A DNA stretch of 18,338 nt from C7867-001 sp035533615 (lineage in GTDB: Bacteria > Patescibacteriota > Minisyncoccia > Phycocordibacterales > Phycocordibacteraceae). The stretch lies in the NCBI GenBank assembly GCA_035533615.1, contig DATLTM010000010.1, positions 1 to 18,338 on the forward strand, in the 5' to 3' direction. Under the pieces are notes generated by a model. The model was given only the letters and a program-made list of their open reading frames with translations, had not been told where the DNA came from and ran no database searches. The translations under genes were made by a program, and so were the position numbers. This document shows, piece by piece, positions 15,296-18,338 of the stretch. How positions within the stretch are numbered: position 1 is the first letter of the stretch; each line of letters begins with the position of its first letter.

Positions 15296-16554
15296 GTCAA
15301 CCCATTATAGAAATAAAAGGGGTAGGAAAGAGGTATGACATTATGCACCAGCAGGGCGGTTACATCACGCTCCGTGATGTATTTGCTAACATTCTCCGCA
15401 GCCCATTCAAATTTGCGAAGTATAAAGCGAAACAGGTTATCGGTATTGATACCAAAGAGAATTTCTGGGCGCTCAAGGATGTCAGTTTTGATGTGATGCC
15501 CGGAGAGGTTGTTGGTATTATCGGCGCAAATGGAGCAGGGAAATCTACGCTCCTTAAAATCCTCACCGGTATTACCCCTCCCACAGAAGGAGAAATAAAA
15601 ATGGGGGGACGAGTCGCTTCCCTGCTTGAAGTCGGTACCGGCTTTCACCCCGAGCTCACGGGCCGTGAGAACATCTTCCTCAACGGCGCCATCCTCGGTA
15701 TGACCCGCAAGGAAATTGCACGAAAATTTGATGAGATTGTGGAGTTTTCCGGTATCGGCAAGTTCCTTGATACGCCCGTGAAGCGCTACTCAAGTGGAAT
15801 GTACGTACGGCTCGCCTTCTCGGTCGCGGCACATATGGAGCCGGATATTCTTCTTGTGGACGAGGTGCTCGCCGTCGGCGACGCCGAATTCCAGAAAAAG
15901 TGTCTCGGCAAGATGGAAGAAGTCACCGGCAAGGCCGGACGCACTATCCTTTTCATCAGTCACAACATGGCTGCTATTCAACGTCTCTGTCACAAAACAG
16001 TCTTGCTTGAAAAGGGAAAGATTAAGATGTTCGGAAAAACTGAAGACGTAATCAATGCGTATTTAAATGATGGACAAGTGAATGCGATCATTAACTATGT
16101 GATCAATCCTGAAAAAGAAGCGCAAATCTCAAAAATAACCATCCTGAACAAAGAGAATGAGCCGCACGCGAAGATCCCCATCGGGGATCCATTTTCCATA
16201 CAAATAAACTATGAGATTATGCGCCCTACCCCGCACGCACTTCTCTCAGTGATGTTTTATGCGGGCGATGATCTCTTACTTCTCTCGTCTGAATCCGACA
16301 AAGATGCTCATCTCTTCGATTATGCGCCTGGGAAATATACAACGACAGTAAGCATACCACCGTTCCTTTTCAATGTCGGCATGCATTTCTTCGATGTGCG
16401 GTTCCATCGACCAGAGCTCGAATTGATCGACCACAAACAGAATATCAATTTCGAGATTCTTGATATCGACAATCCGCGCTCAATCATCTTCCACGGTAAT
16501 CATATGGGAAAAATTGCTTCGATGCTTGATTACCAGACCATGAAGATAAGATGA
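15292..16554 (+). CDS. wzt: Polysaccharide ABC transporter ATPase with C-terminal glycan-binding domain
   Basis: The 420-residue cytoplasmic ATPase powers export by Wzm. Walker A GANGAGKST is at 78-86, the signature YSSGM at 166-170, Walker B ILLVDE at 186-191 and the H-loop His at 224. After about residue 250 there is a beta-rich domain of about 160 residues of Wzt_C type, which in E. coli O8/O9a Wzt recognises the modified non-reducing end of the finished O-antigen. Residues 24-58 are an insertion typical of the polysaccharide/teichoic-acid exporter group. The start MSQPIIEIKGVGKRY is fixed by family similarity and the ATGA overlap with wzm; a longer frame from 15193 lies inside wzm. The methyltransferase gene overlaps its stop, suggesting a cap that the C-domain could read. 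Confidence 0.93.
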   Translation: MSQPIIEIKGVGKRYDIMHQQGGYITLRDVFANILRSPFKFAKYKAKQVIGIDTKENFWALKDVSFDVMPGEVVGIIGANGAGKSTLLKILTGITPPTEGEIKMGGRVASLLEVGTGFHPELTGRENIFLNGAILGMTRKEIARKFDEIVEFSGIGKFLDTPVKRYSSGMYVRLAFSVAAHMEPDILLVDEVLAVGDAEFQKKCLGKMEEVTGKAGRTILFISHNMAAIQRLCHKTVLLEKGKIKMFGKTEDVINAYLNDGQVNAIINYVINPEKEAQISKITILNKENEPHAKIPIGDPFSIQINYEIMRPTPHALLSVMFYAGDDLLLLSSESDKDAHLFDYAPGKYTTTVSIPPFLFNVGMHFFDVRFHRPELELIDHKQNINFEILDIDNPRSIIFHGNHMGKIASMLDYQTMKIR

Positions 16555-17360
16555 ACTCCATGAAAGAAGCTGCCAAGAACATCCTCCGGCCTATCACGCC
16601 GAACATCGTCAAAAAAATCTACAAGTCCTTCAGTATCAATCTTGATAACTACACTCTATTACCTAAGAAAGATTTGACGTACGCCACCGACCAGCTCTAC
16701 ACCTTTCATAACGCTGACTTCATGAAGGATCCTCTCTTCATAGAATCGTATAACTTGGCAAAAAGAGTCGACAACAAGCATTGCCTCGCGAAAAATGACA
16801 TTCCGTGGCGCATGCACGTCCTTTATTGGGCTGGTACGTATGCAAAAAATATTCCCGGCGACTTCGTGGACTGTGGTGTGAATACCGGCTTCTGTGCCCG
16901 TTCGCTCATGCACTACATCGGCTTCGAGAAATTGGATAAAAAGTATTTCCTTATGGATACATTTGGTGGTCTCGACCCGAAATACAGCACGGAAGAAGAG
17001 ATGAAAATCCATAAGACGATGCATTATGATCAGCAAGATCTTTACGAGACAGTCAAGAAGACATTTGAAGGATTCAATGCTGAAGTGATAAAAGGCACAG
17101 TGCCGGAGACACTCCCGTTAGTACAAACCGATGCGATTTGCTTCCTTCACCTTGACATGAATGCTGCCCTACCTGAAGTATCGGCCATTGATTTCTTCTG
17201 GAAGAAGATTTCTAAAGGAGGTGTAATCCTTTTTGACGATTATTCCTATGAAGGAAACCATGCGATGAAAGAAGCACATGACACCTGGGCGAAGAAACAT
17301 GGGGTACAGATTCTTTCTCTGCCGACCGGCCAAGGACTCATCATAAAGAATACCGACTAA
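16551..17360 (+). CDS. TylF/MycF-like O-methyltransferase
   Basis: The 269-residue protein is an S-adenosylmethionine-dependent methyltransferase of the macrocin O-methyltransferase (TylF) family, which methylates sugar hydroxyls. Motif I is GDFVDCGVNTG at 103-113, the acidic end of the next strand is FLMDTFGG at 133-140, and likely metal ligands are Asp202 in HLDMN and Asp229/Asp230 in FDDY. The N-terminal block with FHNADFMKDPLFIESY is shared by family members in glycan clusters. It starts inside the wzt stop (ATGA) and ends 2 bp before the glycosyltransferase. The acceptor is presumably a sugar of the exported glycan; whether internal or terminal is unknown. Confidence 0.85.
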   Translation: MNSMKEAAKNILRPITPNIVKKIYKSFSINLDNYTLLPKKDLTYATDQLYTFHNADFMKDPLFIESYNLAKRVDNKHCLAKNDIPWRMHVLYWAGTYAKNIPGDFVDCGVNTGFCARSLMHYIGFEKLDKKYFLMDTFGGLDPKYSTEEEMKIHKTMHYDQQDLYETVKKTFEGFNAEVIKGTVPETLPLVQTDAICFLHLDMNAALPEVSAIDFFWKKISKGGVILFDDYSYEGNHAMKEAHDTWAKKHGVQILSLPTGQGLIIKNTD

Positions 17361-17362
17361 CC

Positions 17363-18229
17363 ATGCCAAGAATATTTATCGGCATGCCTGTATACAACGG
17401 CGAACGCTTTCTTCGAGAAGCGATTGATTCCTTGCGCGCACAAACCTTCACTAATTGGAAGATGCTTATTTCCGATGATGCATCGACCGACAAGTCGCGA
17501 GCGATATGCGAAGACTATGCGAAAAGAGACCCGCGCATTACCTACTATCGGCAAGAAAAGAATATCGGGATGTTCCCAAATTTTAAATTTCTCATTGATA
17601 AAGCCAACTGTGAGTATTTTATGTGGGCCGCGCAAGACGATCTAAGGGAAAAAGATTATGTGGAAATCTGCATCTCAAACTTAGAAGAGAACAGAAACAT
17701 CGGACTTGCTACGACTATATTGGCTACCATTGATTCTTCGGGAAAAAGCAGTAAGGAGGAGTTGGATCTTGTACGCTTATCTGGAGAACCTTCATATCTT
17801 CTTGTAGCTCGCTATGTACTACAACCCGAGATACTGGGTAAGTGTAATATAATGTACAGTCTCTTTAGAACAGGCGTCATCAAAGAAACATGGAAGATAT
17901 ACCCTCAAAGACGAGAATGGGGATCCGACTATCATTTTAGTTTGGCTGCAATAAGTCATTTCGGACTAATCGTGGAACCAAAAATCCTTTTTAAGAAAAG
18001 ATACGGTGGGTTCTCAAGTCCAACATTAAAAACAAGACCGGGAATTAAAGACCCAAAAAATCATATGTTCCCATTTGGTAGATTCAATAATTATTTCCGA
18101 GGGCATATGGAAGCGCTTGCGGGAACTCCCTATCGCCCATTAGCGGCAATCCTACTTTTTATCCGCTTGCCTCGAGCATTTTTCATTTACCTGAAGGAAA
18201 GAAATTATCAGAGGTTTTTAACAATCTAA
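17363..18229 (+). CDS. Family 2 glycosyltransferase
   Basis: The 288-residue protein has a GT-A fold of GT2 type. PVYNGERFLREAIDSL begins at residue 9, the nucleotide-binding ISDDASTD lies at 36-43, and the metal-binding QDD (DXD-like) is at 91-93. The tail (about 250-288) is basic and partly hydrophobic (LLFIRLPRAFFIYLKERN), which may help membrane association. It probably adds one sugar to the lipid-linked glycan on the inner membrane face. It starts 2 bp after the methyltransferase stop. The second half is more AT-rich than earlier genes in the operon. Donor and acceptor cannot be assigned. Confidence 0.9.
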   Translation: MPRIFIGMPVYNGERFLREAIDSLRAQTFTNWKMLISDDASTDKSRAICEDYAKRDPRITYYRQEKNIGMFPNFKFLIDKANCEYFMWAAQDDLREKDYVEICISNLEENRNIGLATTILATIDSSGKSSKEELDLVRLSGEPSYLLVARYVLQPEILGKCNIMYSLFRTGVIKETWKIYPQRREWGSDYHFSLAAISHFGLIVEPKILFKKRYGGFSSPTLKTRPGIKDPKNHMFPFGRFNNYFRGHMEALAGTPYRPLAAILLFIRLPRAFFIYLKERNYQRFLTI

Positions 18230-18239
18230 ACTCAATACT

Positions 18240-18338
18240 ATGATTCCCTTGATGAAAAACGCATTCCTGCATGAAGAAGAGACTAAAAGAGCTCTGGCTG
18301 AATTCATTATGGGAGTGAAGCGGCTTAGTATGGACGCT
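18240..18338 (+). CDS. DegT/DnrJ/EryC1-type aminotransferase, N-terminus only
   Basis: An ATG 10 bp after the glycosyltransferase stop opens a frame that runs off the right edge (33 codons). The sequence MIPLMKNAFLHEEETKRALA...RLSMDA matches, from memory, the start of sugar aminotransferases or dehydratases of the pyridoxal-phosphate DegT/DnrJ/EryC1/StrS family, in which the SM-D-GxxxxxFE block comes next. Such enzymes make amino- or dideoxy-sugars on nucleotide carriers, which fits the operon. Only 33 residues are visible and no catalytic Lys, so the family call is tentative. Confidence 0.6.
   Translation, partial: MIPLMKNAFLHEEETKRALAEFIMGVKRLSMDA

Overview
The window looks like a chromosomal segment of a Candidate Phyla Radiation (Patescibacteria/Parcubacteria-type) bacterium. 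This is inference from protein style: a SecA with an extra segment near residues 160-198 and no zinc tail, compact GatB and Obg, membrane-anchored excisionase-type helix-turn-helix (HTH) proteins, an O-antigen ligase fused to tetratricopeptide repeats, and tightly overlapping genes. Base composition is moderately GC-rich in most genes and falls in the intergenic stretches and near the right edge. No rRNA, tRNA, CRISPR array or insertion sequence was seen.

Left half, minus strand, read right to left from 11675. An O-antigen ligase/polymerase with C-terminal TPR repeats overlaps murB by 4 bp. A 175-bp AT-rich gap follows, then an 18-residue Lys/Arg/Ala ORF and a strong hairpin terminator. Next come secA, obgE and gatB, each spaced by 54-76 bp and each with a -10-like hexamer close to its start codon. 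After gatB come two paralogous proteins with cytoplasmic excisionase-like HTH domains and one membrane segment. The second is a large surface protein that runs off the left edge; it is open for 598 codons.

Right half, plus strand, from 12027. One glycan operon runs gmd, a GDP-mannose-hydrolase-like Nudix gene, fcl, wzm, wzt, a TylF-like methyltransferase, a family 2 glycosyltransferase, and the start of a DegT-type aminotransferase cut by the edge. Five of the junctions overlap by 4-8 bp and the last two are spaced by 2 and 10 bp, so translation is probably coupled. The genes together describe GDP-L-fucose supply, glycan modification and ABC-type export of a surface polysaccharide. The ligase gene is divergent across a 351-bp spacer that seems to hold a decayed ORF.

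The most unusual signals are: (1) the tandem membrane-tethered HTH proteins; (2) a repeated layout in which the -10 box sits only 6-10 nt before the start codon and no Shine-Dalgarno sequence is visible, suggesting leaderless mRNAs; (3) the 18-residue cationic ORF with its own terminator; (4) two perfect DnaA-box 9-mers in intergenic DNA; and (5) a MurB with His in place of the usual active-site Arg.
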